Assembly (NCBI GenBank): GCA_003458705.1
Contig: QRVH01000021.1
Span: 1 to 41,596 of the forward strand
Origin: Eubacterium sp. AF22-9
Lineage (GTDB): Bacteria; Bacillota; Clostridia; Lachnospirales; Lachnospiraceae
Direction of reading: 5' to 3'
DNA: 41,596 bases
Under the pieces are notes generated by a model, which searched no databases, was not told the DNA's origin, and saw only the letters and a list, made by a program, of their open reading frames with translations. This document shows positions 28,319 through 37,061 of this stretch, piece by piece. Each line of letters opens with the position of its first letter. Position 1 is the stretch's first letter. The position numbers and the translations under genes were made by a program.

Positions 28319-31300
28319 GCAACATTTCCTCCGTCATCATACAAATATTCATTCAATTCAAGCACAATGCTTTCAAGATTATTCTGAAATACTTTATTTA
28401 TCTTATTGAAGCCTCCATAGCTTGCAAATCTGCTGTCTTCATCAAACACCTTAATATTCATTACAGATTCCCCTAGCAAATATTTTTCAATGCGAGATAT
28501 CCAGCTCTGTTCCTGCTTTGAAAAATTATGTTTTTTTCTAAGTTTCTCAACAGCTCTGTGAATACGTGCTTCATGACTAACAAGCGTTGAGCCAATTGCA
28601 TAGCGTCGAATCAAACTTATAATATCTGCCATTATCTCTTCATTAGTCAATTCATAAAGTGCAGTATTCAACTGCTGTGTAGTAAATCCTTCTCTATCGA
28701 GTGTTAACCTTAAATCCTTCAAATCTTTTCTTGTCAAATCCTTTGGTCTGGTACAGATAATATTCAATGCCGCAATTTCATTACGATTATTCTGAATATA
28801 ACGTGAAAATGCATTCAGATAATCTTCTGGTTTTTCTGCATTTCCATATCCACGTGAATGTTCTGTCAATATATCCTCTGCATCAGAAACCACAACAGAA
28901 CGAAAACCATTTGCTTTCGTTTCTTGCAGCATTTTGAATACATCACGGTATTTAAGCAGACTATTCTTAGCTTCCTGAACATCTGACTTTTTAATTTCCA
29001 TAATAAACTGTGATGGGTCTTTTCCATCAGTCATGCTAATAAAATAATCCATCACTTTAGGCGACATATTTCGTTTCTTTCTCTGTAGTTTAGCAATTAT
29101 CTGATTAATCTGCTGTTCTACCTGTTTATCATCATTTATTTCAGACAGCCCATCCAATAGTTGAGTAAAGCTTGTTGCAGGATTAACCACTACCGGTTTC
29201 ATAGTATTCACATCATTCAAAGAATCATATACTCCCACAGGATCATATATTTCAAAATGTGTCTTATGAATTTTTTGACATAATCTGGTAGCACGTCCCA
29301 ACATCTGTTCAAATAAAATACGTGATTTCACCCTACGCATAAACACTAAATTTGTAATTTCAGGCACATCAATTCCTGTAGTCAACAAGTCTACTGTTAC
29401 TGCAATACTTGGATAATTCTCGTTCTTAAAGCGTTTGATAGCCTCCTGCACTTTCTTAGGATTTCCGCCTCCAACGCTACCTGTTATCTTCATAATAGCC
29501 TCATTAGAGACTCCATATTCCGAATAAATATCTCTCAAAATTGATACAATCATATCTGCATGTTGGTCATCAACTGCATATATTAGAGTTTTTCCCTGTT
29601 CTTCCGGATTCTCAGGATCAATATCACGAGCAATTTCACTTAAAACTGTCTTATTAAAATTCTCTGTAATAACCTGTCGATTAAATTGTTCAATATCAAA
29701 ATCTAATTCATCATCCAACAACTCACTATTTGTAATTTCGCCTGTCACAGGATCATAAATCATAACTGTATCACCCAATTTGTAGTGAATTCCACCTGTA
29801 CTAAGTTTTGTTTCCAGATGATGAGGAGCGTCATGATCTACTAAATACCCTTCTATGACAGCTTCCCTATATGTATATTTAAACACTGGTTGTCCAAAAA
29901 TTTCTGTCGTCTGAAGTGCAGGTGTTGCCGTAAGTGCAATCTTCACCGCATCAAAATATTCAATTACACTTCGATATTTACTTTGATAATCTCTCTGGTC
30001 ACGATACAAAATTTCGGTGTCACCCATTTCCTTATCAAGAATATATCCACGGTGTGCTTCATCAATGATAACCAGATCATAATCTGTAACAGCCGGCATA
30101 GTTTCTCCGTCATTATATAAAATACGCTTAACCATACTCTGAACAGTAGCTACCTGTATTCTAGTTTCTTTATCAATATTTTTATCTTCAAGTCCCTTGA
30201 CATTATATATCTCATCAAGTGTCATTAAGTCTTCCAATTTAACTTCTTTGAATACATCTGATGCCTGTTCTCCAAGGGAAGTCCGATCAACAAGAAACAA
30301 TATACGCTTGAATCGGTTCGTTTTTAAAAAGCGATAAATCATGCCTAATACTGTACGAGTCTTTCCTGTTCCTGTCGCCATAGCTAAAAGAATATTCTTT
30401 TTCCCTTCAATAACTGACTGTTCTGCCGCTTTTATCGCATTTAACTGATATTCACGCAAATTTAGCCCCTTAGGGTCTGTAAGAAAATCATATGGCAATG
30501 CCTTCAATGCTGAATTACCCTCTTGAGGATTTTTCTCTAGCAATTCTACCATTCCCATAGGACTAATCCAACCATGAAGAGCTGTCGGATTATTTGCAGG
30601 GCTTCTCAAATCTAAAAACCATATACCTGACTTTGTTTCAAGCTGCTTTAGATATGGTCTTCCGTTGGTAGCAAAAGTAAATGGTACTTTGTATTCCCCC
30701 CATTCTCCAATCTGATACTCTGAATCTTCCTTACGAATATTACGTGGATATTCTTTCCCCTGATAATCAATAACAGACGGAATATCCTTATGTATTGCTT
30801 TTGCCTCAATAACACCTATCAACTTAGTGTCAACAAATAATGCATAGTCTACACGTCCACTCTGTCCTACTGTAGAATTTGTCGGCCATTCAGCAATAGC
30901 CATATTATGTCCTTTTGCCGGACGAGTTCCTTTAGAATAACGCAGATTTTCTGTATCTGCCTCCCAGCCTACTTGACGCAATTGTTCATCAATAATATAT
31001 CTAGTTTCAGCTTCTGATTTAGGTCGCTGACTTGCCATTTTACCAGCCTGCTTCTGACGCTCTGATTTAGAAATAGCTTCTGCTATACTTGCTTTTTGTT
31101 CTGCCTGTTTTGTAAGTTCTTCTGCCTGTCTCTCTTCTGCAGCTTTCTCCTCCTGTGGAACCGAAACTCTCTTGTTTTCTAATTCAGGCATAACAAAATC
31201 ATGATGCTGATAATTCCAATCGCCATAAGTCTGCATAAACCATTCGCATAGACTATGAGCCATTTGAATCAGAATTTTACATTCTGATTCAGAATCATAA

Positions 31301-31590
31301 TTCTCATGCACAGCTTTATTTCTGGCTTTTCTAAGAGCATGTAAAATATCCGTTAAATCTCTTGTTAGCAATCCCTCTCTTTGAAGAGTATCTATTCTTG
31401 TAACTGCTGTATTATCATATGGCAATTGGATTCTATCATAAGTAAACATTAAATTAACAATGCTCTCCCCTATCATTCCCAATTTCATAAGGCATGAATT
31501 AGGATCAGAAAAGCAATACTTTTCAGCCTGACAACCAAATGTTGCTAAAACCGGAAACTCTGATTGTAAAAAGTCAAAGTTTGAATTCAT
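28315..31590 (-). CDS. hsdR: Type I restriction endonuclease subunit with an N-terminal HEPN-like domain
   Basis: HsdR is the motor and nuclease of the complex. The protein has 1091 residues. An N-terminal DUF4145-type domain covers about 1-135 and contains RNKAVH at 90-95. An EcoEI-type nuclease domain lies at about 190-330, including VDYALFVDTKLIGVIEAKA (the D-ExK motif). The DEAD-like helicase follows with Walker A MATGTGKTRTVLG, the DEAH box VIIDEAHRGYI and VDLLTTGIDVPEI and MLGRATRLC in the second lobe. GGAGG precedes the ATG. It is the first gene of hsdR-hsdM-hsdS, with its own promoter. Confidence 0.95.
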   Translation of the reverse strand: MNSNFDFLQSEFPVLATFGCQAEKYCFSDPNSCLMKLGMIGESIVNLMFTYDRIQLPYDNTAVTRIDTLQREGLLTRDLTDILHALRKARNKAVHENYDSESECKILIQMAHSLCEWFMQTYGDWNYQHHDFVMPELENKRVSVPQEEKAAEERQAEELTKQAEQKASIAEAISKSERQKQAGKMASQRPKSEAETRYIIDEQLRQVGWEADTENLRYSKGTRPAKGHNMAIAEWPTNSTVGQSGRVDYALFVDTKLIGVIEAKAIHKDIPSVIDYQGKEYPRNIRKEDSEYQIGEWGEYKVPFTFATNGRPYLKQLETKSGIWFLDLRSPANNPTALHGWISPMGMVELLEKNPQEGNSALKALPYDFLTDPKGLNLREYQLNAIKAAEQSVIEGKKNILLAMATGTGKTRTVLGMIYRFLKTNRFKRILFLVDRTSLGEQASDVFKEVKLEDLMTLDEIYNVKGLEDKNIDKETRIQVATVQSMVKRILYNDGETMPAVTDYDLVIIDEAHRGYILDKEMGDTEILYRDQRDYQSKYRSVIEYFDAVKIALTATPALQTTEIFGQPVFKYTYREAVIEGYLVDHDAPHHLETKLSTGGIHYKLGDTVMIYDPVTGEITNSELLDDELDFDIEQFNRQVITENFNKTVLSEIARDIDPENPEEQGKTLIYAVDDQHADMIVSILRDIYSEYGVSNEAIMKITGSVGGGNPKKVQEAIKRFKNENYPSIAVTVDLLTTGIDVPEITNLVFMRRVKSRILFEQMLGRATRLCQKIHKTHFEIYDPVGVYDSLNDVNTMKPVVVNPATSFTQLLDGLSEINDDKQVEQQINQIIAKLQRKKRNMSPKVMDYFISMTDGKDPSQFIMEIKKSDVQEAKNSLLKYRDVFKMLQETKANGFRSVVVSDAEDILTEHSRGYGNAEKPEDYLNAFSRYIQNNRNEIAALNIICTRPKDLTRKDLKDLRLTLDREGFTTQQLNTALYELTNEEIMADIISLIRRYAIGSTLVSHEARIHRAVEKLRKKHNFSKQEQSWISRIEKYLLGESVMNIKVFDEDSRFASYGGFNKINKVFQNNLESIVLELNEYLYDDGGNVA

Positions 31591-31644
31591 AAGAGTTACC
31601 TCCTCATTCCACCATTTTGTCCACTTAACTTCTCATAATATAAT

Positions 31645-31674
31645 ATTATATCATGTATAATAATATTTTTTCAA
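31645..31674 (-). promoter_or_regulatory. Promoter of the hsdR-hsdM-hsdS operon
   Basis: On the minus strand, TTGAAA (31669-31674) and TATAAT (31645-31650) are 18 bases apart. The start site would lie about 50 bases before the hsdR ATG. Confidence 0.65.
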
Positions 31675-31757
31675 TCTCATCCTGAGTTTCTCAAACACTC
31701 TAAAACACTATATCTTATCGAACATTTGCTACACATATAATTAATCACATACCTTGG

Positions 31758-31846
31758 CAATCCGATTGATTTCGTATTTCCAATCCGACAGATTTCTAAT
31801 TTCCAATCCGATTGATTTCCAATTTCCAACCCGATTGTTTTTCAAC
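31758..31846 (+). repeat. Four tandem 23-bp repeats upstream of the DXS-type gene
   Basis: Units begin at 31758, 31781, 31804 and 31827 (the last is partial). The unit is CAATCCGATTGATTT plus eight less conserved bases ending in TTTC. Most copies hold the 11-bp dyad CAATC-C-GATTG. The array ends about 47 bases before the -35 of the next promoter, a usual place for an activator or repressor array. The period of 23 is not a multiple of three and no frame uses it. Confidence 0.8.
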
Positions 31847-31892
31847 ATCATTTCCTTATAGCAAATAGTTTAAAACTCCCTTCACATTTTCC

Positions 31893-31923
31893 TTGACCTA
31901 AACCTGACTTTAGGTGCTATCAT
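31893..31923 (+). promoter_or_regulatory. MerR-type promoter of the DXS-type gene
   Basis: TTGACC (31893-31898) and TATCAT (31918-31923) are separated by 19 bases, which is too long for normal use. The spacer holds a dyad, ACCTAAA (31896-31902) and TTTAGGT (31909-31915). A 19-base spacer with a central dyad starting in the -35 is the hallmark of MerR-family activated promoters. The regulator gene is not in this window. Confidence 0.7.
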
Positions 31924-31964
31924 ATAAAATGTATTAAAATATAAGATAAGGAGTATCAGAAAAC

Positions 31965-33719
31965 ATGTATATTGAGAATATTAACAGTCCTGCTGATGTG
32001 AAGACATTAAACATCATGCAGCTTAATGTCCTTGCAGAAGAAATGCGTCACGCCCTTCTTACAAGAGCCAGCAAACACGGCGGACATTTCGGTCCTAACT
32101 TCGGTATGGTAGAAGCAATCATCGCCATGCATTATGTATTTGATTCGCCTAAAGATAAAATCGTATTTGATGTATCACACCAGTGCTATCCTCACAAAAT
32201 GCTCACTGGAAGAAAAGATGCATATCTTTATGAGGAGCATTATGATGATGTGTCAGGATACACTAATCCGGACGAAAGCGAACATGATTTCTTTACTGTA
32301 GGTCATACTTCAACTTCTATAAGTCTTGCCTGCGGTCTTGCCAAAGCAAGAGATTTAAACGGTGAAGATGGTAATGTAATCGCTGTTATAGGTGATGGTT
32401 CTTTAAGCGGCGGCGAGGCTTTGGAAGGTCTTGATTTTGCTTCTGAATTAAATAGCAACATGATTATTGTTGCTAACGATAACGACATGTCTATTGCTGA
32501 AAATCACGGTGGTCTTTATGCTAATTTAAAGCTCTTACGTGAAACAAATGGACAGGCTGAATGTAATCTTTTTAAGGCAATGAACCTTGATTATATCTAT
32601 GTCGACAAGGGTAATGATATTGCTTCTTTAATTGAAGCATTTGAAAAGGTTAAAGACACTACAAAAGCCGTTGTTGTCCACATTAATACGCTTAAAGGCA
32701 AAGGTTATGCACCTGCCGAACAGAATAAAGAAATATGGCACTGGCATTCGCCTTTTGATATTGCAACCGGCGAATCTCTTTCCAAGGGCGGAGAGCCTGA
32801 TTTCTCTGACGCTTCTTTAGAATATCTGTTAAAGAAGATGGACGAGGATAAAAGTGTTGTTGCAATCACAGCCGGAACTCCTACTGTTATGGGATTTACT
32901 GCTGACATGCGAGCTAAAGCAGGAAAACAGTTTGTTGATGTTGGTATCGCAGAGGAAACTGCTGTTGCATTAGCTTCCGGTATCGCCGCTAACGGCGGAA
33001 AGCCGGTATTTGGCGTTTACAGCTCATTTATACAGAGAACCTATGACCAGATTACTCAGGATGTATGTATCAACGGCAATGCAGTAACATTTGCAGTATT
33101 TGCAGGTTCTGTGTACGGAATGAATGATGTAACTCATCTTGGGCTTCAGGATATCCCTATGCTTAACAGCATTCCGGGACTTGTATATCTTGCACCTGTT
33201 ACTAAGGAAGACTATGTTGCCATGCTTGACTGGTCTTTAACACAGAATGAGTATCCTGTTGCTATTAAAGTTCCGGGTGGCAGCATGATTTCAACAGGCA
33301 CGCCTGTAACTAAAGATTTTGGCAAGCTGGACACTTATGAAATTACCAAGAAAGGAAGCAGAGTTGCTATTCTCGGACTTGGAACTTTCTATGAAACTGC
33401 TGTAAAAGCCGCTGATATTCTTAAGACTTCACACGGAATTGACGCAACTGTTATCAATCCTTACTATATCTCAGGTATTGATGCAGACACTCTTAATGAA
33501 TTAAAGAAAGACCACGCAGTAGTTGCAACTCTTGAGGACGGCTACCTTGAAGGTGGCTTCGGTGCTAAGATTGCAGCATACTATGGTTCTTCTGATATGA
33601 AGGTATTAAACTTCGGTATTAAGAAAGAATTTATCGACAGATACGATGTCGCAGAAGTATTAAAGGACAACCATCTTACTCCTGAACAGATTGCAGAAGA
33701 TATCGCAGCAACATTATAA
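31965..33719 (+). CDS. dxs: Short 1-deoxy-D-xylulose-5-phosphate synthase-type enzyme
   Basis: DXS condenses pyruvate and glyceraldehyde 3-phosphate with thiamine diphosphate for isoprenoid and cofactor synthesis. The protein has 584 residues, shorter than the usual 620-640. HGGHFGPNFGMVEAIIAMHY and FDVSHQCYPHKMLTGRKD are typical. The thiamine site reads GDGSLSGGEALEGLDFASE with NDNDMS downstream. The transketolase middle domain has FVDVGIAEETAVALASGIA, and a C-terminal domain closes the protein. AAGGAG lies before the ATG. The reduced length, solitary position and MerR-type promoter suggest a conditional paralogue rather than the housekeeping dxs. A different but related carboligase activity cannot be excluded. 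Confidence 0.8.
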   Translation: MYIENINSPADVKTLNIMQLNVLAEEMRHALLTRASKHGGHFGPNFGMVEAIIAMHYVFDSPKDKIVFDVSHQCYPHKMLTGRKDAYLYEEHYDDVSGYTNPDESEHDFFTVGHTSTSISLACGLAKARDLNGEDGNVIAVIGDGSLSGGEALEGLDFASELNSNMIIVANDNDMSIAENHGGLYANLKLLRETNGQAECNLFKAMNLDYIYVDKGNDIASLIEAFEKVKDTTKAVVVHINTLKGKGYAPAEQNKEIWHWHSPFDIATGESLSKGGEPDFSDASLEYLLKKMDEDKSVVAITAGTPTVMGFTADMRAKAGKQFVDVGIAEETAVALASGIAANGGKPVFGVYSSFIQRTYDQITQDVCINGNAVTFAVFAGSVYGMNDVTHLGLQDIPMLNSIPGLVYLAPVTKEDYVAMLDWSLTQNEYPVAIKVPGGSMISTGTPVTKDFGKLDTYEITKKGSRVAILGLGTFYETAVKAADILKTSHGIDATVINPYYISGIDADTLNELKKDHAVVATLEDGYLEGGFGAKIAAYYGSSDMKVLNFGIKKEFIDRYDVAEVLKDNHLTPEQIAEDIAATL

Positions 33720-33741
33720 CTATATTGTTTCATTATAATCG

Positions 33742-33786
33742 AAAAGACATGGCAATCATTTTTATCAATGACTGTCATGTCTTTTT
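33742..33786 (+). terminator. Strong intrinsic terminator of the DXS-type gene
   Basis: AAAAGACATG (33742-33751) pairs with CATGTCTTTT (33776-33785), and the stem continues inward with one mismatch. A T-run follows. It lies 22 bases after the stop. Confidence 0.9.
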
Positions 33787-33789
33787 AGA

Positions 33790-34118
33790 ATTTATCCCTG
33801 TCTTTAGTTTCCATAATGGCTGTGGCATGATTAAATACATGCATATTTGACGTGATACCTATAGATAGTCGCATTAGTCAAGTTCTTATAGGACAATTTC
33901 AGCAAATTGCCTGCTAAACCAGCCATTTTATCTCTCAATCCACCTATCAAAAGCTTCCTCGTGCCAGCCTTATAGGTAATTCCGCACCGAAAACACTTTT
34001 TCTGTCTGAAAACAGCCTATAAAACCTCTATAAAAAACAATCTTATAGGACGCGCCAGCCTGAGCGCCACATTACAGTTATCTCACCAACAGTCTCAAGC
34101 GCCACGCCTCAGCACGCC
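33790..34118. other. Non-coding stretch with repeated CTTATAGG octamers
   Basis: No gene is visible. CTTATAGG occurs at 33885, 33969 and 34042, and the inverse CCTATAA at 34016 could pair with the last of these around an A-rich loop. Near the glycosyltransferase end, CACGCCTCA occurs twice in direct repeat. The stretch separates two convergent genes and may hold the terminator of the pyr operon. Confidence 0.4.
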
Positions 34119-35327
34119 TCAACATTCCTTAGCAGCCTCCACAAACTCCACAGCCCAGTGCTTCCACGACCACATATCTTCCGCATACTGAACGCCTCTT
34201 GCCACTTTCTCCTTCATAGAACCCACATCAGCCACAAGGCTTTTAATCTTCTCTCCAACTTTTTCCAGCTCATCAAGTGAATAATATTCAACTCCTGAAT
34301 CCATAGGAATCTCACGCCGCATATAAGTACTTCCATCTGTAATACTAACACAGCCATTCATTAACGCAAGCGGCGTCCTGTCATGTATTCCTGCCTTAAA
34401 CCACGGAAGCTGGTTAATCGACAGACGGGCATTATTATATATATTTGGAAGCTCTCCATACATTACCTCTCCACAGTCCTTAACATGCTCCTTAATGAAT
34501 GGCAGATCATCTTTCATAAGAACCTCTGCCTTCATAAGAAAAGTATCCCAGTTATGTCCATACAGCTTCACAGGCACATGATTTCTTATAAGTTGAACCA
34601 CAATCTCCTGTCTTATGGCCGCCTGAATATAAACATCAGCCATGAAATTCTGCTGCAGCTTCTCTGCGGTCTGTGTTCCGCTGATACCCGGATACATCTT
34701 CCTTATGGCTTCCTCCTGCGTAAGCTCCGGATTATCAAACAGTATTTGTGTAAATGTATTAAAAAAATAAACATTTTCACTATCCTGCTTCTTTGCCTTA
34801 AAATACACCATATCAGGGTCAGTATAGGACGCTGTGAATATCAGGTCATTATCACGCATATCATATGGCTTCAGACCGCCCTCTGCCTGCTTTGCAGCAA
34901 GCGGAAGAACAATACAGCTGTTAATATGAGGATAGGTTTCATCAACAAACTTCTTATGCATCTCATCAAGACATATTACATTCATGTTTTTTAAAGGCAC
35001 TTTGAGACTGTCATGATGATAGAACGGATGGTCAAGAATATAATGCCATACCGCTTTTCCAAGCCTGTCAAAGCAGTATCTTCCCGAATCATCACATACT
35101 GCGTCCAGCTTTGTATTAATATCAAACACATAATCAAAAGGCTGGGAGTCATACTCATCAGCCAGCACACACAGCTTATCCTTCTGTGTGGCTTTATCTA
35201 ATCTGATATGCATGACTTCCCAGCCCATAGCTTTTAATTCTTCACTTATACAGTCAATAAAGTAAGTTGTTGAGTCATAGCATATAGAACCATTACTTAA
35301 GAAAAGTATTCTATCTGACACAACCAA
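34119..35327 (-). CDS. GT4-like glycosyltransferase
   Basis: The protein has 402 residues. The N-terminal Rossmann-like half begins RILFLSNGSICYDSTTYFID. The C-terminal half has KLYGHNWDTF, GELPNIYNNARLSINQLPWF and RTPLALMNGCVSITDGS, as in Glyco_trans_1_2/CgeB-like transferases. It probably moves a sugar from a nucleotide sugar to a surface molecule, but donor and acceptor are unknown. The open frame starts at a TTG (35327); a GTG at 35321 sits better behind AAGGAG. The start lies inside the end of pyrD, so it is translated with the pyr operon although it has no clear pyrimidine role. Confidence 0.78.
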   Translation of the reverse strand: MVVSDRILFLSNGSICYDSTTYFIDCISEELKAMGWEVMHIRLDKATQKDKLCVLADEYDSQPFDYVFDINTKLDAVCDDSGRYCFDRLGKAVWHYILDHPFYHHDSLKVPLKNMNVICLDEMHKKFVDETYPHINSCIVLPLAAKQAEGGLKPYDMRDNDLIFTASYTDPDMVYFKAKKQDSENVYFFNTFTQILFDNPELTQEEAIRKMYPGISGTQTAEKLQQNFMADVYIQAAIRQEIVVQLIRNHVPVKLYGHNWDTFLMKAEVLMKDDLPFIKEHVKDCGEVMYGELPNIYNNARLSINQLPWFKAGIHDRTPLALMNGCVSITDGSTYMRREIPMDSGVEYYSLDELEKVGEKIKSLVADVGSMKEKVARGVQYAEDMWSWKHWAVEFVEAAKEC

Positions 35328-36222
35328 TCAGCTCCTTAATATCTGCTACATTATTCTTTTCCATATATTCCCTGATTCCATCAATAACCTTAATAGTTGT
35401 ATATGGATCATTAAAATTCGCTGTTCCGACAGCAACTGCACTTGCACCAACCATAATCATTTCAAGTGCATCCTCTGCTGTTCTGATTCCACCCATTCCG
35501 ATTATAGGAAGGTTAATTGCATTGGCAACCTGATAAACCATTCTTACTGCGATTGGATGAATAGCAGGTCCTGATACACCCGCAGTCTTGTTAGCTACTG
35601 CAAATGTTCTTCTGTTCACATCAATCTTCATACCTGTAAGAGTATTGATAAGCGAAACTGCGTCAGCACCACCTGCCTCTACAGCCTTTGCCATCTCTGT
35701 GATATCAGTAACATTAGGACTTAACTTCATAATAACCGGCTGCTTTGCAACCTTCTTAACCGCCTTAGTAATAGCCTCTGCAGAAGATGGAACCTGTCCG
35801 AAAGCAATTCCACCCTCTTTGACATTAGGGCATGAGATATTGATTTCAAGAAGGTCAACTGGCTGTTCACCAAGCTTTTCAACAGCGTCTACATAATCTG
35901 CCTCAGATTTTCCACATACATTAACAATAATCTTAGTATCATACTGCTTAAGGAATGGAATATCTCTTTTTACAAATGTATCAAGTCCCGGATTCTGTAA
36001 TCCGATAGCATTCATCATTCCACCGTAAGTCTCAGCAATTCTTGGTGTAGGATTGCCCGGCCATGGAATATTGGCAACACCCTTGGTTGTCACTGCACCG
36101 AGTCTGTTAAGGTCAACATACTCTCCATACTCCATGCCTGAACCGAATGTTCCGGAAGCAACTGTCACAGGATTCTTTAATTCAACTCCTGCAATATTCA
36201 CTGACATATTAATATCGCTCAT
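35311..36222 (-). CDS. pyrD: Dihydroorotate dehydrogenase B, catalytic subunit
   Basis: PyrDB oxidises dihydroorotate to orotate with FMN and passes electrons to PyrK and NAD. The protein has 303 residues. ASGTFGSGMEYGEY, GLQNPGLDTF and the catalytic Cys in LEINISCPNVKEGG are present. The FMN phosphate site GMGGIRTAEDALEMIMVGAS lies near the C-terminus. Its start overlaps the pyrK stop by one base. Confidence 0.96.
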   Translation of the reverse strand: MSDINMSVNIAGVELKNPVTVASGTFGSGMEYGEYVDLNRLGAVTTKGVANIPWPGNPTPRIAETYGGMMNAIGLQNPGLDTFVKRDIPFLKQYDTKIIVNVCGKSEADYVDAVEKLGEQPVDLLEINISCPNVKEGGIAFGQVPSSAEAITKAVKKVAKQPVIMKLSPNVTDITEMAKAVEAGGADAVSLINTLTGMKIDVNRRTFAVANKTAGVSGPAIHPIAVRMVYQVANAINLPIIGMGGIRTAEDALEMIMVGASAVAVGTANFNDPYTTIKVIDGIREYMEKNNVADIKELIGCVR

Positions 36223-37022
36223 TACAGTTCTACCTCCTTAACATTAAATACCGGACCTTCCTTGCATACTCTCTTATTCTTAACCTGAGAATGGTCGTCA
36301 ATCTCGGTTGATTTACATACACACGCAAGACATGCACCGATTCCACATGCCATCTTTTCTTCTAATGAAACATAACACGGAATATCATTCTCAAGTGCAT
36401 ATGCCTTAATTGCACGAAGCATAGGAGTTGGTCCGCATGCGAATATAACATCCGCCTCAACCTTTTGCTGCTTTACGGCATCTAATACATTTCCCTTTGT
36501 TCCAACGCTTCCATCTTCAGTTGCAATATACACATCTGTATCAGCAACTGCTTCAAAATCTTCCTTAAGAAAAGTCTGGCTGTTTCTGTAACCAACTACA
36601 ACATTCTTGTGGCAGTCTAATCTTCTTGCAAGTTCAAGCATAGGCGGAACACCTATTCCACCTCCGAAAAGAATAGCCTTATCAAAGCTTCTGCCATCTG
36701 CCTTAAGCTCTGCAGCAATTTTTCCCAAGTCATAACCATTGCCAAGAGGTCCCTGAATATCAAGATATTCTCCTGCCCTCATCTTAGAGAATTCCTCTGT
36801 TCCCTTTCCGGCAACCCTGAATACAATTCTCAAATTATTATCCTCAACCTTACATATACTGATAGGTCTTGGTAACATTCTTGAGCCATCATTAGAATAT
36901 ACTGATATAAACTGTCCAGCCTTAGCGGCCTTAGCAATATCCTTTGTTTCAAACCATATTTCATAGACTCCGTCAGCAAGACAGCCTGCTTTAAGAATCT
37001 TCGCATTTTCTCTGTACGCCAT
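36222..37022 (-). CDS. pyrK: Dihydroorotate dehydrogenase B, electron-transfer subunit
   Basis: PyrK carries FAD and a [2Fe-2S] cluster and makes the enzyme NAD-dependent. The protein has 266 residues from the chosen start. The FAD motif RPISICKV and the NAD site FGGGIGVPPMLELARRL are seen. The cluster cysteines lie in MACGIGACLACVCKS and in VCKEGPVF. I prefer the ATG at 37022 (MAYRENAKIL) because GGAG lies before it; the ATG at 37034 is weaker. Confidence 0.95.
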   Translation of the reverse strand: MAYRENAKILKAGCLADGVYEIWFETKDIAKAAKAGQFISVYSNDGSRMLPRPISICKVEDNNLRIVFRVAGKGTEEFSKMRAGEYLDIQGPLGNGYDLGKIAAELKADGRSFDKAILFGGGIGVPPMLELARRLDCHKNVVVGYRNSQTFLKEDFEAVADTDVYIATEDGSVGTKGNVLDAVKQQKVEADVIFACGPTPMLRAIKAYALENDIPCYVSLEEKMACGIGACLACVCKSTEIDDHSQVKNKRVCKEGPVFNVKEVEL

Positions 37023-37061
37023 AATAATCTCCATTATTAAACTGTGTGTAAATATATATAA

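Noticed and set aside
31758-31846. CRISPR array
   Set aside because: The units abut directly with no spacers, only four copies exist, and no cas genes are nearby.
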